Virus record (IMG/VR): IMGVR_UViG_3300047560_001754
Coordinates: 1-38,369 of that record
Source: a virus
DNA length: 38,369 bases
Strand: one strand, 5' to 3'
The position numbers and the translations under genes are program-made. Below, in pieces: positions 1 through 8,408 of this stretch (positions are counted from its first letter, which is position 1; every line of letters starts with the position of its first letter). The notes under the pieces are model-generated. The model made no database searches. It saw only the letters and a program-made list of their open reading frames with translations, and was not told the DNA's origin.

Positions 1-1150
1 TAACTGGGTAAGCGTTAGCCGCTACGTTAGGCATGAATCCGCTGTAAACAACAGGGTAGCCAAGAAGCGTATCAACACGGCTTCCAGCAAGACCGGAGTC
101 CTGATAGCCATAGGCAAACAGGTAGCGGTTCTGGAGATCCTTGAGCTTGTCAACGGTGCGCTTTGTGCTAACACGGTTCATAACAACACGGATGTTCTCG
201 TTGTACTGTTCTGGCAGTGTGTCGATGAGGTCGATAAGACCATCGGCAGTCAGAGCAGAAGCGTTGCCAGAGTTTACGATGCGTGGTGCATCAGCAGTAC
301 CGATTGCGGAAAGGATACCAAGTGGTTGGTTTACACCGGAACCGCTAAGAATCATGCGATCACGCTCAAGAGCAATGGTCTCATCAAACTTATCAGCAAT
401 CCATCCCTGAATATCAATAGCAGCGTCTTCCAGCATGTTGCGGGTAATGCGGCTTTTCATCATACCTGTGTAGACATCGATACGAGTCTGACCAAAGAGG
501 TCGGAGTCGTCTACAAGTCCATCATCGGTTGCTGGTGTTTCACCCGTGTACGTCACACGGAAGCCAGTTGAATAGATGTCGTTGCTATCTGCGTAGTTGA
601 CCTTTGGCATCTCGACTGCATCACGGCTGGTAGAGAGCTGAGTAACGAGACCAGCAACACGGGTTGGAGTAGCCAAACGGCTAACAACTCGGTTGATGAT
701 TTCAGGCGTTACAAAGTATCCACCCTGTGGGTCAAGCCCGATTTCAAGGTCTTTACGAGCAGTAGCACCCATGCCAGTAATACCCTTGCGGAGGTATTCG
801 TGGAATGCTTGCTTATAACCATCGGTGTTCATGTGCGCCCAAACACTCTTGGTAAAGGAACCTTCACCAACGTGGTTGACTTCCATGCCCGTGCGTGTAC
901 GGTCAAGGTCTACATGTCCAGCCTTGGCGTAGTGAACATTGCCAGGAATCTCGTTTGCTGGCTCTGCGAACCACTGCTTCTCATCCTGTGCAGTCTTGAT
1001 TGCTTCGTACTGTTCCTTAGCAACTGCGATTGCGTCGTTAATCGACTTTACCTTTGCCAAGTCATCATGACTGAAATCAGACTTAGCGAGAATCTGATCA
1101 CGTTCTGCCGACTTAGTTTTGATACCATCGACAATCTTGTTAAGATCCAT
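1..1150 (-). CDS. Major capsid protein, HK97 family (C-terminus missing)
   Basis: Reading the minus strand from the ATG at 1150 gives 383 codons with no stop before the window edge. The first ~100 residues are charged and helical, like the HK97 delta/scaffold domain. The rest has HK97-capsid-like blocks, including IQGWIADKFDETIALERD and, close to the edge, LLGYPVVYSGFMPNVAANAY, which normally lies shortly before the end of the family. About 20-40 residues are probably missing. The Shine-Dalgarno sequence GGAGAGATCAT lies directly before the ATG. The gene follows the prohead protease by 11 bases in one head operon. The product forms the icosahedral shell after cleavage of its N-terminal domain. 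The family call is firm; the exact end is unknown. Confidence 0.93.
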   Translation of the reverse strand, partial: MDLNKIVDGIKTKSAERDQILAKSDFSHDDLAKVKSINDAIAVAKEQYEAIKTAQDEKQWFAEPANEIPGNVHYAKAGHVDLDRTRTGMEVNHVGEGSFTKSVWAHMNTDGYKQAFHEYLRKGITGMGATARKDLEIGLDPQGGYFVTPEIINRVVSRLATPTRVAGLVTQLSTSRDAVEMPKVNYADSNDIYSTGFRVTYTGETPATDDGLVDDSDLFGQTRIDVYTGMMKSRITRNMLEDAAIDIQGWIADKFDETIALERDRMILSGSGVNQPLGILSAIGTADAPRIVNSGNASALTADGLIDLIDTLPEQYNENIRVVMNRVSTKRTVDKLKDLQNRYLFAYGYQDSGLAGSRVDTLLGYPVVYSGFMPNVAANAYPV

Positions 1151-1161
1151 ATGATCTCTCC

Positions 1162-2532
1162 TTACTTGATTGATAGCTCAAAGATTTGTTTATCGAGTTC
1201 AGCACTAGCCTTCAGAGCTTCCACCAATGCTGACTGTGATTCGGCTTTCGCGACATCCCGCTGCTTCCAGCCTTGTGATGCAATGATTTTTGCATCGCTC
1301 TTTGAAAAGCGTCCACTTGTATGCAGCCACTTCTCAAAATCTCTGACCGTTGTCAATTGTATAGACTTGACTTGGGTCATAAAATCGTCACCCATAGCGT
1401 CAATGTGTGACACGAGAACCTTTGCTTTATCAGCAAACTCATCAAGTGCCTCACCGACCATTTCAGGTTCATCAGGGTTACCGGCGATGTAAGACATCAG
1501 CCGACCAAACAAAAGTTGAAGACCATACAAAGACATCTCATCATCGATGCTACCTAGCATTCCGGAGTCTTCGGCTTCTTCTCCCTGCTCGTCTTCCTCG
1601 ATGCCTTCGTCTTCGTATTCCATTTCAGCCTTAGAGGACTCTTCCTCGTCGTCTTCTTCCTCTTCCATATCGTCTGGGTCATATGCACCAAACATGCTCT
1701 TATTCTTTAGGATTGTATTACGACAGCGTTTAGCAAAAGCAAACCCAGGGTCTCCACCCCAAGCATCCCAAGCAACACGACCTGGTGATGGAAAACCATC
1801 TTCTCCAGAACTGAATCCCTTAGCCTTCTTGTCTACCTCATGGCGAGAAAAGAAACTGTACATACGCATGACGGTACTAGCCGACAAAGACTCACCCTTG
1901 ACAATCTGATTAGCACGAGCCCAACCAACGGCTGTCGCACCATCATGACCTGCTTCACGCCAAGCAATCGCACGTTTTGCAGCTGTCTTCATTGCTGACG
2001 TAGGCTTGAATGTCTTTTCTTCCTTGACCTTAACTTCCATCAAAGACTTGACTGGAACAACAGAGTTACGAGGCTCCGCTGGACAAGGCGTAAGGCTTGC
2101 TTCTGCGATAGGCCACGAAAGAATCTCTTTGCGATCAGCACTCTTCTTGGAGTAAGCAACAAGATGTGGTGCAGCACCACTACTAAGTCCAAGTCTGCCT
2201 TCGCGTAGAAGTTGGTTTACCTTAGCCATGTAGCGGTTACTAATGTCAATTTGACCTTCATACCAAAGGCCGGCATCGTCCATCTTTACCTTGCCACGAC
2301 CAATAACCTGGTTACCAAAGACGTCGGTAAATCCGTGACCGTAATACAGGTTTAGGTCAAACTCATCTCCGCTCTTTAGAGGGCGTCCAAAATCAGTCTT
2401 TGCGGTGAAATATTCACCTGTGGTGTCGTTGGCATTACCTTGATTGTCAAAGCGTACCAAGTAACCTGCAAAGCGACCGTCGGACGATGCCTTTACAGCA
2501 TCTCCAATCCAGCACAAGACTTCGTTATTCAT
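1162..2532 (-). CDS. Prohead protease (HK97/S78-like) fused to a second phage domain
   Basis: The 456-residue product has an N-terminal protease-like domain (about residues 1-165). It shows a histidine in YYGHGF (~65), the strand IGRGKVKMDDAGLWYEGQI and the serine motif GLSSGAAPH (~115), as expected for the His/Ser pair of HK97-type maturation proteases. Residues ~175-265 form a separate block with SASTVMRMYSFFSRHEVDKK and PSPGRVAWDAWGGDPGFAFA, which I recall as a recurrent phage domain of unknown function. A very acidic stretch (~285-325) and a helical tail follow and may act as scaffold. It lies between portal and capsid and overlaps the portal stop by 4 bases (ATGA). The length is about twice that of a minimal protease. 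No separate scaffold gene is seen, so this protein may supply that function. Confidence 0.85.
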   Translation of the reverse strand: MNNEVLCWIGDAVKASSDGRFAGYLVRFDNQGNANDTTGEYFTAKTDFGRPLKSGDEFDLNLYYGHGFTDVFGNQVIGRGKVKMDDAGLWYEGQIDISNRYMAKVNQLLREGRLGLSSGAAPHLVAYSKKSADRKEILSWPIAEASLTPCPAEPRNSVVPVKSLMEVKVKEEKTFKPTSAMKTAAKRAIAWREAGHDGATAVGWARANQIVKGESLSASTVMRMYSFFSRHEVDKKAKGFSSGEDGFPSPGRVAWDAWGGDPGFAFAKRCRNTILKNKSMFGAYDPDDMEEEEDDEEESSKAEMEYEDEGIEEDEQGEEAEDSGMLGSIDDEMSLYGLQLLFGRLMSYIAGNPDEPEMVGEALDEFADKAKVLVSHIDAMGDDFMTQVKSIQLTTVRDFEKWLHTSGRFSKSDAKIIASQGWKQRDVAKAESQSALVEALKASAELDKQIFELSIK

Positions 2533-3968
2533 CTGCTTGATCCACCAACCTTTTCCAAGTCCGAAGGGGACGGGATATGTATCTCCTCACTAGCTTGCTG
2601 CCTACGTGATACATCCTCGCTTCTCGGCTTGGTACTTGCCAATGACGGTGTAACAACCGGAGCTTCTGTTGTAGCCAGATACTCAGTACGTGCTTCCACG
2701 CTTTCCATGTCAGATTGCATGGCTTCGTGGAACGACAGTTCTCTACCAACTTCTTCGCGTGCTTCATCAACTGTAATGATTCCAGCAAGGACGTCTGCGC
2801 GTGCTTCACGTCTAGAATCAAGGACATCGGACTTGAGTTCCAAGATTCCAGATGTATCGTAGAACACCCAGAGGTCTTCGCTATCTGGATATGTACGCAG
2901 AACCTTACGAGTCAACTCATAAGCAAACATCTTCATGAATGGAAGAATGCCACCACGCCATGATTGCTTAATAGATTCTTGCTTGTTGTTGAATGTAGCA
3001 CGTTGCACACCAGTCCATAGACCAAGTGCCAATGGGTCAAGACCTAGTGCAGCTGGAATACGTGTCTCAGGCATTGACCGAACATCGTTGAGTGCCATCT
3101 CATCTGGCTTGAATCCAAGTTGATGCATGTCCAATGCGCCAGGAATAAAACGTGGTTTACCCGGTTCGCGAGACATCTTCTCTTGCAAGCGACGTGTCAT
3201 GTTGTCCGCTTGCTCTGGAGTCATTGGTGCGGCTTGTTCACCACCCTCTAACTTTAGAATCTTGGGGGTAAATACGACCGGAGGTACACCACCGGAGGAA
3301 GCAAGTCCAGCACTAAAGTCAGAGTACGAGTTGTCCGTAATGATTTCACGATACAAAGGCGCAAGAGGCGAAACGCCTTGAAGAGGTAAACGCTCATCAA
3401 TTCCATACTTTACGTGTACTACATCTTCCTTCTTCAGGATCATCAACTTGCCAAATGGTGAATACTCGTAATGCTTTAAGTATCCGTTGTCATCTGGAAT
3501 AGGACGAATCCAACGAGCAGGAACCCACAATAAATGGATAGGTGTACCTAAACGATCACGGGTTATATAGATATAACCGTTACCCTTACGGATGACGTCT
3601 GTAAGTACAGCCCAAATTAACTGTGTTCCACCATAGTGCTCATTCGGAAACTCAATAAGGTTCTCAAGTGGATGCTGTTTCTCTAAGCCTTTATAGTTGA
3701 CACCGTCACGCGTACCAACAGATACAGGTGCTTGTTGCCAAGACGTAGCAATGAAGTTAATACAGATGCTGACAATCGCATTGTCGCGTCCTTCATTGGC
3801 TTGGGCTGGATCAAGTGTCCTGTATGGACTAAGTAGGTCAGAGAATGACTGGAAACCAGTTATGTACTGACCATAGGCATAGCGTGGCAAAGGTGTATCA
3901 TCGCCAATGGACAACTCATTGATTTTCTTTATGCCAAGTTTATGTAGAGCTTTATCCCAGAATGCCAT
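2529..3968 (-). CDS. Portal protein, HK97 family
   Basis: The 479-residue product carries portal-family signatures: NAIVSICINFIATSWQQAPV near residue 70, then LLWVPARWIRPIPDDNGYLKHYEY and EDVVHVKYGIDERLPLQGVSPLAPLYREI in the centre, and ALGLDPLALGLWTGVQRATFNNKQE followed by a helical C-terminal part. Portal proteins form the dodecameric ring at one capsid vertex through which DNA is packaged and to which the neck attaches. The length is normal for the family. The ATG at 3968 follows GAGGCGGC, an acceptable Shine-Dalgarno site. It sits between the large terminase and protease genes, as usual. Its own promoter/operator candidate lies in the 80-base gap upstream. Confidence 0.93.
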   Translation of the reverse strand: MAFWDKALHKLGIKKINELSIGDDTPLPRYAYGQYITGFQSFSDLLSPYRTLDPAQANEGRDNAIVSICINFIATSWQQAPVSVGTRDGVNYKGLEKQHPLENLIEFPNEHYGGTQLIWAVLTDVIRKGNGYIYITRDRLGTPIHLLWVPARWIRPIPDDNGYLKHYEYSPFGKLMILKKEDVVHVKYGIDERLPLQGVSPLAPLYREIITDNSYSDFSAGLASSGGVPPVVFTPKILKLEGGEQAAPMTPEQADNMTRRLQEKMSREPGKPRFIPGALDMHQLGFKPDEMALNDVRSMPETRIPAALGLDPLALGLWTGVQRATFNNKQESIKQSWRGGILPFMKMFAYELTRKVLRTYPDSEDLWVFYDTSGILELKSDVLDSRREARADVLAGIITVDEAREEVGRELSFHEAMQSDMESVEARTEYLATTEAPVVTPSLASTKPRSEDVSRRQQASEEIHIPSPSDLEKVGGSSR

Positions 3969-4004
3969 GCCGCCTCACTAAAAAGTATACAGACCTATAT
4001 AAAA

Positions 4005-4034
4005 GCCATAAGTAAATCAGATACTCCATGTCAA
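4005..4034 (-). promoter_or_regulatory. Putative promoter for portal-protease-capsid genes
   Basis: On the minus strand a perfect TTGACA occupies 4034-4029. It is followed after 18 bases by TATGGC (4010-4005), a weak -10 match. The site lies in the only gap of this head operon, between the terminase stop and the portal start. The -35 overlaps a 16-bp palindrome at 4032-4047, which suggests regulation. Strength and start point are not known. Confidence 0.45.
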
Positions 4035-4047
4035 GTCTATACACTTG
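4032..4047. promoter_or_regulatory. Operator-like palindrome CAAGTCTATACACTTG
   Basis: The outer five bases are inverted copies (CAAGT/ACTTG) around CTATAC. A 15/16 identical copy is at 11871-11886, again overlapping a -35 element on the minus strand. A third 15/16 copy in the opposite orientation is at 1354-1369. The position over the -35 box is that of a repressor or activator site. The binding protein is unknown; the small HTH proteins encoded at 14152, 22009 or 26498 are candidates by inference only. Confidence 0.5.
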
Positions 4048-4048
4048 C

Positions 4049-5518
4049 TTAGAAGACATCCCAATTCACACTAACTTGCCTCTTTGTGTTTTCCTCAGCG
4101 AGCGTTGTGAATGCGTCGGCTAAAGCGTCCACGATGTCGTCGTGCCTTCCGTTAGGAAACATCTTCAATTCATCCACCAAGATACTATTCCATTCAGCCT
4201 TGACCATGCGGAAATGTCCTTGGTTTACCTGCGATGACATTGGGTCTGCCCTAATTGTTTTATCACCTGAAATGGGCTTGAACCGTAATCTGTGTCCTGA
4301 CAACATGCGAGTAATACTTGCAACAAGAGACTTACCTGCCGCACCAGGGTCTTGTGGAAACCTCTGAATAGTCTCTTCTATGCCGTCAATCATAGCAGTG
4401 ACACGTATCATCTCGTCACGCTCATTGGTGGCTAGTTGTTTACGGACAACATCAAGAATCCAGTAGTTACCATCCTCGCCAAGTCCTACAAGTACACCTA
4501 CGGTAAAGTCACCTTTACCTTTAGTAGATGCTAAGTCCCAACCACGTACCTGTGACTTCATCTCAGGTGGATTACCTTCAAGGATGTTGTCAGCAAGTAT
4601 CATGTTGCCTTGCTGTGTTGATGGTCTTTGTTGATACTGACTATTCCAAACACGCTCACTAACCGCTGATCGCAGGCCCGCTAGTTCCTTGACGTCATAG
4701 CGTTCTGGCCATAATGCTTCACCATACTTGCGCCCAAGAGTATCAACACCATTTGGTTCATCTGGTTCTGCGGTTGCAGGAAAACTTACGATCTTCCACT
4801 GCTCACCAGCGTGCTTCATCTCTTCAATAAGACGTCCTGCCAAATCGTCCTCATGCCAACGGGTCATAATCAGGATAATGCGTCCACCAGGCTCAAGACG
4901 AGTACGAAGCTTTGACTGATACCAACGCCATAGACTCTCACGTCTATCTTCTGTCCAGACTGCTTCTTCATCTGCTACAGGGTCATCAATCAGGATGAGG
5001 TCTGCACCGCGTCCAGTAATACCACCACCAACACCAGCGGCTCTGTACGTGGCTCTGTGCGCCCACAGAAGTGCCCATGTCTGTGCGTTGCGCTGGTCAG
5101 TGGCTAACTGACAATCCGGGAATACAGCGTTGAAATCACGGTTACTCTGAATAGTGTCACGCACACTACGAGAGAACTGCTCTGCTAGGTCGTTGGAGTA
5201 CGAACAATGGATGATAGTGCGTCGTGGATCTCTACCTAAAAACCAAGCAGGAAACTTCTCAGATACTGTAGAACTCTTCCAGTGTCTTGGTGGCATAAAG
5301 ACCATAAGTCTATCCACATGACCACTCTCTACCAGTTCGAGTTCTTTTGCCAATGCTTTTAGATGCTTGGCTTTGTATTGATCGGCGGCTTTACGGTCTA
5401 CGAATCCTGCAAACTCTGTAAGACTGATACGCGCCGCATTGACTTTCTTCTCGTAAGCACGCTTTGCTGCTTCCGCCATAAGTGCAGATGTAGCTGGTGA
5501 TTCTTGAATCTTACTCAA
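4049..5518 (-). CDS. terL: Terminase large subunit
   Basis: The 489-residue product is a two-domain packaging motor. The ATPase part has a Walker-A-like loop PPRHWKSST (residues ~76-84), Walker B LILIDDP (174-180, with two Asp) and a coupling motif TRWHEDDLAGRL (219-230). The nuclease part starts at RGWDLAST (D328) and has a late acidic motif GRHDDIVDALADAF (~455-470), as in RNase H-like terminase nucleases. It cuts concatemeric DNA and drives it into the prohead through the portal. The length is normal. It overlaps the small terminase gene by 8 bases and precedes the portal gene. The sequence alone does not settle whether packaging is by headful or cohesive ends. Confidence 0.94.
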   Translation of the reverse strand: MSKIQESPATSALMAEAAKRAYEKKVNAARISLTEFAGFVDRKAADQYKAKHLKALAKELELVESGHVDRLMVFMPPRHWKSSTVSEKFPAWFLGRDPRRTIIHCSYSNDLAEQFSRSVRDTIQSNRDFNAVFPDCQLATDQRNAQTWALLWAHRATYRAAGVGGGITGRGADLILIDDPVADEEAVWTEDRRESLWRWYQSKLRTRLEPGGRIILIMTRWHEDDLAGRLIEEMKHAGEQWKIVSFPATAEPDEPNGVDTLGRKYGEALWPERYDVKELAGLRSAVSERVWNSQYQQRPSTQQGNMILADNILEGNPPEMKSQVRGWDLASTKGKGDFTVGVLVGLGEDGNYWILDVVRKQLATNERDEMIRVTAMIDGIEETIQRFPQDPGAAGKSLVASITRMLSGHRLRFKPISGDKTIRADPMSSQVNQGHFRMVKAEWNSILVDELKMFPNGRHDDIVDALADAFTTLAEENTKRQVSVNWDVF

Positions 5519-6032
5519 CGACTACTGCTTCCTCTACGTCATCTTCTGGCTTGGCTGCGATTAACTGTGCCTCAGCAAGAATCTCTTCCTGTGAAAGCCC
5601 ATACTGTTCCGCAAGAACACGCCATGTACCAGATGGGCCTATGCCAACATTCTCGGTGTTCTCACCTGATAGCAATAATCTTATCTTTACTGCTTTCTCT
5701 AAGTCAGTTACGCTATCTAGGCGTATCTCACCTTTCGCTAGGTTTTGCTTCCACTGTTCAATGGTGTCATCGACAATACCGATGAATGCAGCCTTAGCAA
5801 CGGCTACGGATGCAACAGACGACTTTGTTAATTGAGCAGACACCTCAGCATCACGCTGAAGTGTCCTTGTTTCCCAACTAAAGTTACGTCGCCAACTGCG
5901 AACAGTCTGTACTGATACGTGGTGCCTCTCAGAGACCTTTTCAAGGTTTCTGTCGCGCGTGTCACCAAGACTATAGTAAGTCTCGAAAGCCTCACGCTGT
6001 AGGAGGTTTTCGTTGGCGATATGCTTTGCCAT
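5511..6032 (-). CDS. terS: Terminase small subunit (HTH DNA recognition)
   Basis: The 173-residue product has an N-terminal helix-turn-helix, about residues 15-50, with FETYYSLGDTRDRNLEKVSE followed by SVQTVRSWRRNFSWETR, the pattern of phage small terminases. A helical middle part and an acidic C-terminus (EDDVEEAVVVE) follow. Small terminases bind the packaging site and load the large subunit; they form rings. It directly precedes and overlaps the large subunit gene. It also overlaps the upstream ssb stop by one base (TAATG), so the two are translationally coupled. The identification rests on the HTH and on gene order. Confidence 0.85.
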   Translation of the reverse strand: MAKHIANENLLQREAFETYYSLGDTRDRNLEKVSERHHVSVQTVRSWRRNFSWETRTLQRDAEVSAQLTKSSVASVAVAKAAFIGIVDDTIEQWKQNLAKGEIRLDSVTDLEKAVKIRLLLSGENTENVGIGPSGTWRVLAEQYGLSQEEILAEAQLIAAKPEDDVEEAVVVE

Positions 6033-6406
6033 TAAGCGAAAGGATCCTCAATATCGGACACATCTACAGATGCCCCTGAGTCTGCGTCACGACTACCCTT
6101 TGTGAGCGGTGACACATTAGCAACGACAATGTTTGTAAATCGCTTTTGTGTACCATCCATTGATGTGACGACGTTGATTTCAATACGTCCGGTGACAGCA
6201 ACAAGGCGTCCCTTTTCAAGGTACTTGCCAACAAACTCAGCTGTCTTTCCCCAAGCTACGCAGTCAAAGAAGTCTGTAGCCTTCTCTTTGTCCTTGATAT
6301 ACGGACGATCTACTGCTACCGAGAAGTTACAACGAGGTGTTGCGCCTGTCCCAACAAAGGACGGGTCACGGGTGATTCTCCCTACTAGTGCTACTTGATT
6401 CATCAT
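6032..6406 (-). CDS. ssb: Single-stranded DNA-binding protein
   Basis: The 124-residue product matches the bacterial/phage SSB family from its first residues (NQVALVGRITRDPSF), through NFSVAVDRPY and TDFFDCVAWGKTAEFVGKYLEKGRLVAVTGRIE, the OB fold. It ends in an acidic tail DIEDPFA, close to the usual DDDIPF-type tip that recruits replication and repair partners. It coats single-stranded DNA during replication and recombination. Two adjacent ATGs (6406, 6403) lie behind GGAG; 6403 has the better spacing. Its presence in the head operon, just before the terminase genes, suggests expression with late genes as well. Confidence 0.95.
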   Translation of the reverse strand: MMNQVALVGRITRDPSFVGTGATPRCNFSVAVDRPYIKDKEKATDFFDCVAWGKTAEFVGKYLEKGRLVAVTGRIEINVVTSMDGTQKRFTNIVVANVSPLTKGSRDADSGASVDVSDIEDPFA

Positions 6407-6656
6407 CTAACTCCACCAATTCCTTCAAACGCCAAACGGCTTTCTTGATTTCTTCAGCTGCGTCATCACTGCCAGTAAATTCCTTGGCTAAGTACCAGAT
6501 GGCTTTTGCCAAGTCCCCATGATAACTGCAACCTTCTTTTTGTCCACGACGCTGAATGTACTTTATTGCCGTGAACAAATACCTATTCAATCCCCAAGAA
6601 TCCGCTACGTCGGTTGGACGTAGCGAATACTTCTCGTAGTGACTGTTATCCTTCAC
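6366..6656 (-). CDS. DUF3310-like small protein
   Basis: The well-formed part is DNSHYEKYSLRPTDVADSWG, then NRYLFTAIKYIQRRGQKEGCSYHGDLAKAIWYLAKEF, which resembles the DUF3310 family common in phages (sometimes labelled nucleotide kinase, without solid proof). A longer reading from 6764 has an N-terminus that merely mirrors the overlapping upstream gene. I therefore prefer the GTG at 6656, which gives 96 residues, overlaps the upstream stop by 11 bases and has AAAGG upstream. It ends inside the start of ssb (41-base overlap). Function unknown. Confidence 0.7.
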   Translation of the reverse strand: MKDNSHYEKYSLRPTDVADSWGLNRYLFTAIKYIQRRGQKEGCSYHGDLAKAIWYLAKEFTGSDDAAEEIKKAVWRLKELVELDDESSSTSRENHP

Positions 6657-6966
6657 GAGGAACAGATACCTTTGGCTTACGTGGCTTAGGTACTTGAGGG
6701 ATGTTCTCATCCACTGGAGGAACTGCATCAATGTCAAACTCATGCGGCGTCTCATGAACTCCACTCAAGTTTAACTTTGAGAATACCCAGTCCTGGGCAT
6801 CGGTCAATTTAGTAAACACTTCTTGACCAGCATTAGCCTCATCGTAAACATTGGCTACAAACGACGAAGGCGACAAATGGACAATAGCCTTCATTTCCGA
6901 TCCTACATACAAACGAACGATACGTTCAGCACCATTGACTGTGTCAAACTGCCACACGGGTTCCAT
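6646..6966 (-). CDS. Hypothetical protein, first gene of the leftward operon
   Basis: I do not recognise this 106-residue protein. The start chosen is the ATG at 6966, which follows AGGAGAAAGCAC; an upstream in-frame ATG at 7014 would lie at the transcription start region. The body (MEPVWQFDTVNGAERIVRLY onward) is predicted mixed alpha/beta. The last ~35 residues are rich in proline and charge (VPPVDENIPQVPKPRKPKVS) and probably unstructured. It is the first gene after a good promoter and overlaps the DUF3310-like gene. Confidence 0.7.
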   Translation of the reverse strand: MEPVWQFDTVNGAERIVRLYVGSEMKAIVHLSPSSFVANVYDEANAGQEVFTKLTDAQDWVFSKLNLSGVHETPHEFDIDAVPPVDENIPQVPKPRKPKVSVPREG

Positions 6967-6996
6967 GTGCTTTCTCCTAGTAACCGAGGTTGTTTT

Positions 6997-7025
6997 ACTA
7001 TACACTTTACCCATGCGTGACGCAA
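6997..7025 (-). promoter_or_regulatory. Promoter of the leftward ssb-terminase operon
   Basis: On the minus strand TTGCGT (7025-7020) and TATAGT (7002-6997) are 17 bases apart. Transcription would begin near 6990, about 25 bases before the Shine-Dalgarno site of the first leftward gene. The same -35 hexamer TTGCGT recurs at 8409 in a second promoter. A plus-strand -10-like TATACA (6999-7004) lies inside the same site, so the region looks divergent. Confidence 0.6.
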
Positions 7026-7549
7026 AAATTAGTAAACAACCAAGTCTGCATGGATATACAGCTACTCAGCCAATCTGTCTGACCAAGGATGTAACGGGAG
7101 CAGAAGATGACTTTGGTGAATGGCCGAAAGAGTACCAGATAGACCCATACGTCAAAACCTGTATTCGATTACCACAACATCTATTCGGCATAATCAAAGA
7201 CCAAGGTTTGCACAAGTCAATACGGCGGCTGATCCTCATAGCCAATCCCTTGTATGCCCATCATCTGATTACGCTAAACCCATTGACTCAACTTAATCGC
7301 AGCCAGCTAAGACAAGTACGGGATGAAGCGTTAGCTTTGCAATGCATGTCGCTGATGATTGAAGCCAACTTACCAATGATGCGTGAGAACCTAAGCAAGA
7401 CAATTGCTATGGCAGATCACATTGCAGATCAACGAGACAATGAACGTAAACGTCAGTTACGTGAAGGACGTCGTCAAAGACTTATGGAACTCAGAGCAAA
7501 AGGAAAATTAAATGTACGAGTACGGAATAAAAATAAAGAGAGTAATTGA
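7013..7549 (+). CDS. Hypothetical basic protein, first gene of the rightward operon
   Basis: I do not recognise this 178-residue protein. The part from MRDAKISKQPS is kept because the sequence upstream of it mirrors the opposite-strand gene. It is mostly helical, with a highly basic C-terminal ~45 residues (ERKRQLREGRRQRLMELRAK) suggesting nucleic-acid binding. There is no Shine-Dalgarno site before the ATG at 7013, but a -10-like TATACA ends about 9 bases upstream, so the message could be leaderless. It overlaps the next gene by 38 bases. Confidence 0.65.
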   Translation: MRDAKISKQPSLHGYTATQPICLTKDVTGAEDDFGEWPKEYQIDPYVKTCIRLPQHLFGIIKDQGLHKSIRRLILIANPLYAHHLITLNPLTQLNRSQLRQVRDEALALQCMSLMIEANLPMMRENLSKTIAMADHIADQRDNERKRQLREGRRQRLMELRAKGKLNVRVRNKNKESN

Positions 7550-7874
7550 CGGCGATACCGTTGTTGTTGACGTTGACCTTGGATTTGGTACATGGCTTAT
7601 GGATAAACATGTGCGAATCTATGGCGTGAACACACCAGAAAAGAACACGCCCGCTGGTAAAGCTGCTCAACAATACACTATTACTTTTATGCTGGAGCAG
7701 AATCCTGAAACTTACAGACTTACAGTAAAAGACCATAAGGCAGATAAGTATGGGCGAATCCTTGGAAGCATTACCAGATTGAGTTACGAGACCATTGAAG
7801 CAACAGATTTAGCAACCAAATTACTTGCTGACGGCATGGGTAAACCTTATTTCGGAGTAAAGAAAGATGTCTGA
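7512..7874 (+). CDS. Staphylococcal-nuclease-like nuclease
   Basis: The 120-residue protein is a compact SNase-fold enzyme. It has RVIDGDTVVVDVDLG (D13, D15), HVRIYGVNTPE (R35, E43) and DKYGRILG (R82), which correspond to the metal-binding Asp, the catalytic Glu and both phosphate-binding Arg of the family. The Asp usually found in the middle motif is Asn, common among phage members. No signal peptide is seen, so it acts inside the cell. Host DNA breakdown or nucleotide scavenging are likely roles, by inference from the nucleotide genes downstream. AAGGAAAATTAA precedes the ATG. Confidence 0.87.
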   Translation: MYEYGIKIKRVIDGDTVVVDVDLGFGTWLMDKHVRIYGVNTPEKNTPAGKAAQQYTITFMLEQNPETYRLTVKDHKADKYGRILGSITRLSYETIEATDLATKLLADGMGKPYFGVKKDV

Positions 7875-8406
7875 TAGACCGATTGCAATACGAGCTGTAG
7901 AAAACGCTAGGCTTAACTTAGGCATTCGTGAAGAAGGAAACAACGCCGGTAAAGCAGTTGAATCGTACTTGGCATCATGTATTCCACCACTACCTGCCGG
8001 CAACCCATGGTGTGTTGCAGTTGTGCGATTCCGATTAAAGCAAGCTGCGACGCAACTTGGACTGACATACGACGAAACAATGCCGCGTACTGCCTACACT
8101 CCAGACTATGTTCGATGGGCGCAAAAGAACGGTTGTTGGATTAGTCTTTCACAAGCAAAGTCAATGCCATTCAAAATAAGGCAAGGTGACTTGGTTTGTT
8201 TTTGGTTTAGCGCGTTGAATCGACATGCTCATATGGGTGTTGTTGATCGAGTGCGTGAAGACGGAACCGGGGTACTCACCATTGAAGGCAATACCTGCCC
8301 AGAGAACTTCTATGGTGATGAACGAGACGGCGACGGCTACTATCCAAAAGTGCGAGACTGGAGTGAACTAGGCGCACGAGGTGGATTCATACAGTTAAAT
8401 TTCTAA
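7867..8406 (+). CDS. CHAP/NlpC-P60-like cysteine peptidase, probable endolysin
   Basis: The 179-residue product has the order expected of CHAP-type peptidoglycan hydrolases. REEGNNAGKAVESYLASC is followed by GNPWCVAVV with the candidate nucleophile C49, then IRQGDLVCFWF, then RHAHMGVV with the candidate H122, and TIEGNT with an acidic/polar third residue. Such enzymes cut peptide bonds in peptidoglycan. There is no signal peptide and no cell-wall-binding repeat, so it may be a single-domain lysin needing a holin. A virion-associated or toxin-like role is not excluded. It overlaps the nuclease gene by 8 bases. Confidence 0.75.
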   Translation: MSDRPIAIRAVENARLNLGIREEGNNAGKAVESYLASCIPPLPAGNPWCVAVVRFRLKQAATQLGLTYDETMPRTAYTPDYVRWAQKNGCWISLSQAKSMPFKIRQGDLVCFWFSALNRHAHMGVVDRVREDGTGVLTIEGNTCPENFYGDERDGDGYYPKVRDWSELGARGGFIQLNF

Positions 8407-8408
8407 CA

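Noticed and set aside
800-1492. 230-codon plus-strand frame opposite to the capsid and protease genes
   Set aside because: It mirrors two well-identified genes and has a Cys/Ser/Leu-rich sequence with no ribosome site.
1547-1909. Ser-rich plus-strand frame
   Set aside because: It is the complement of the acidic run in the protease gene.
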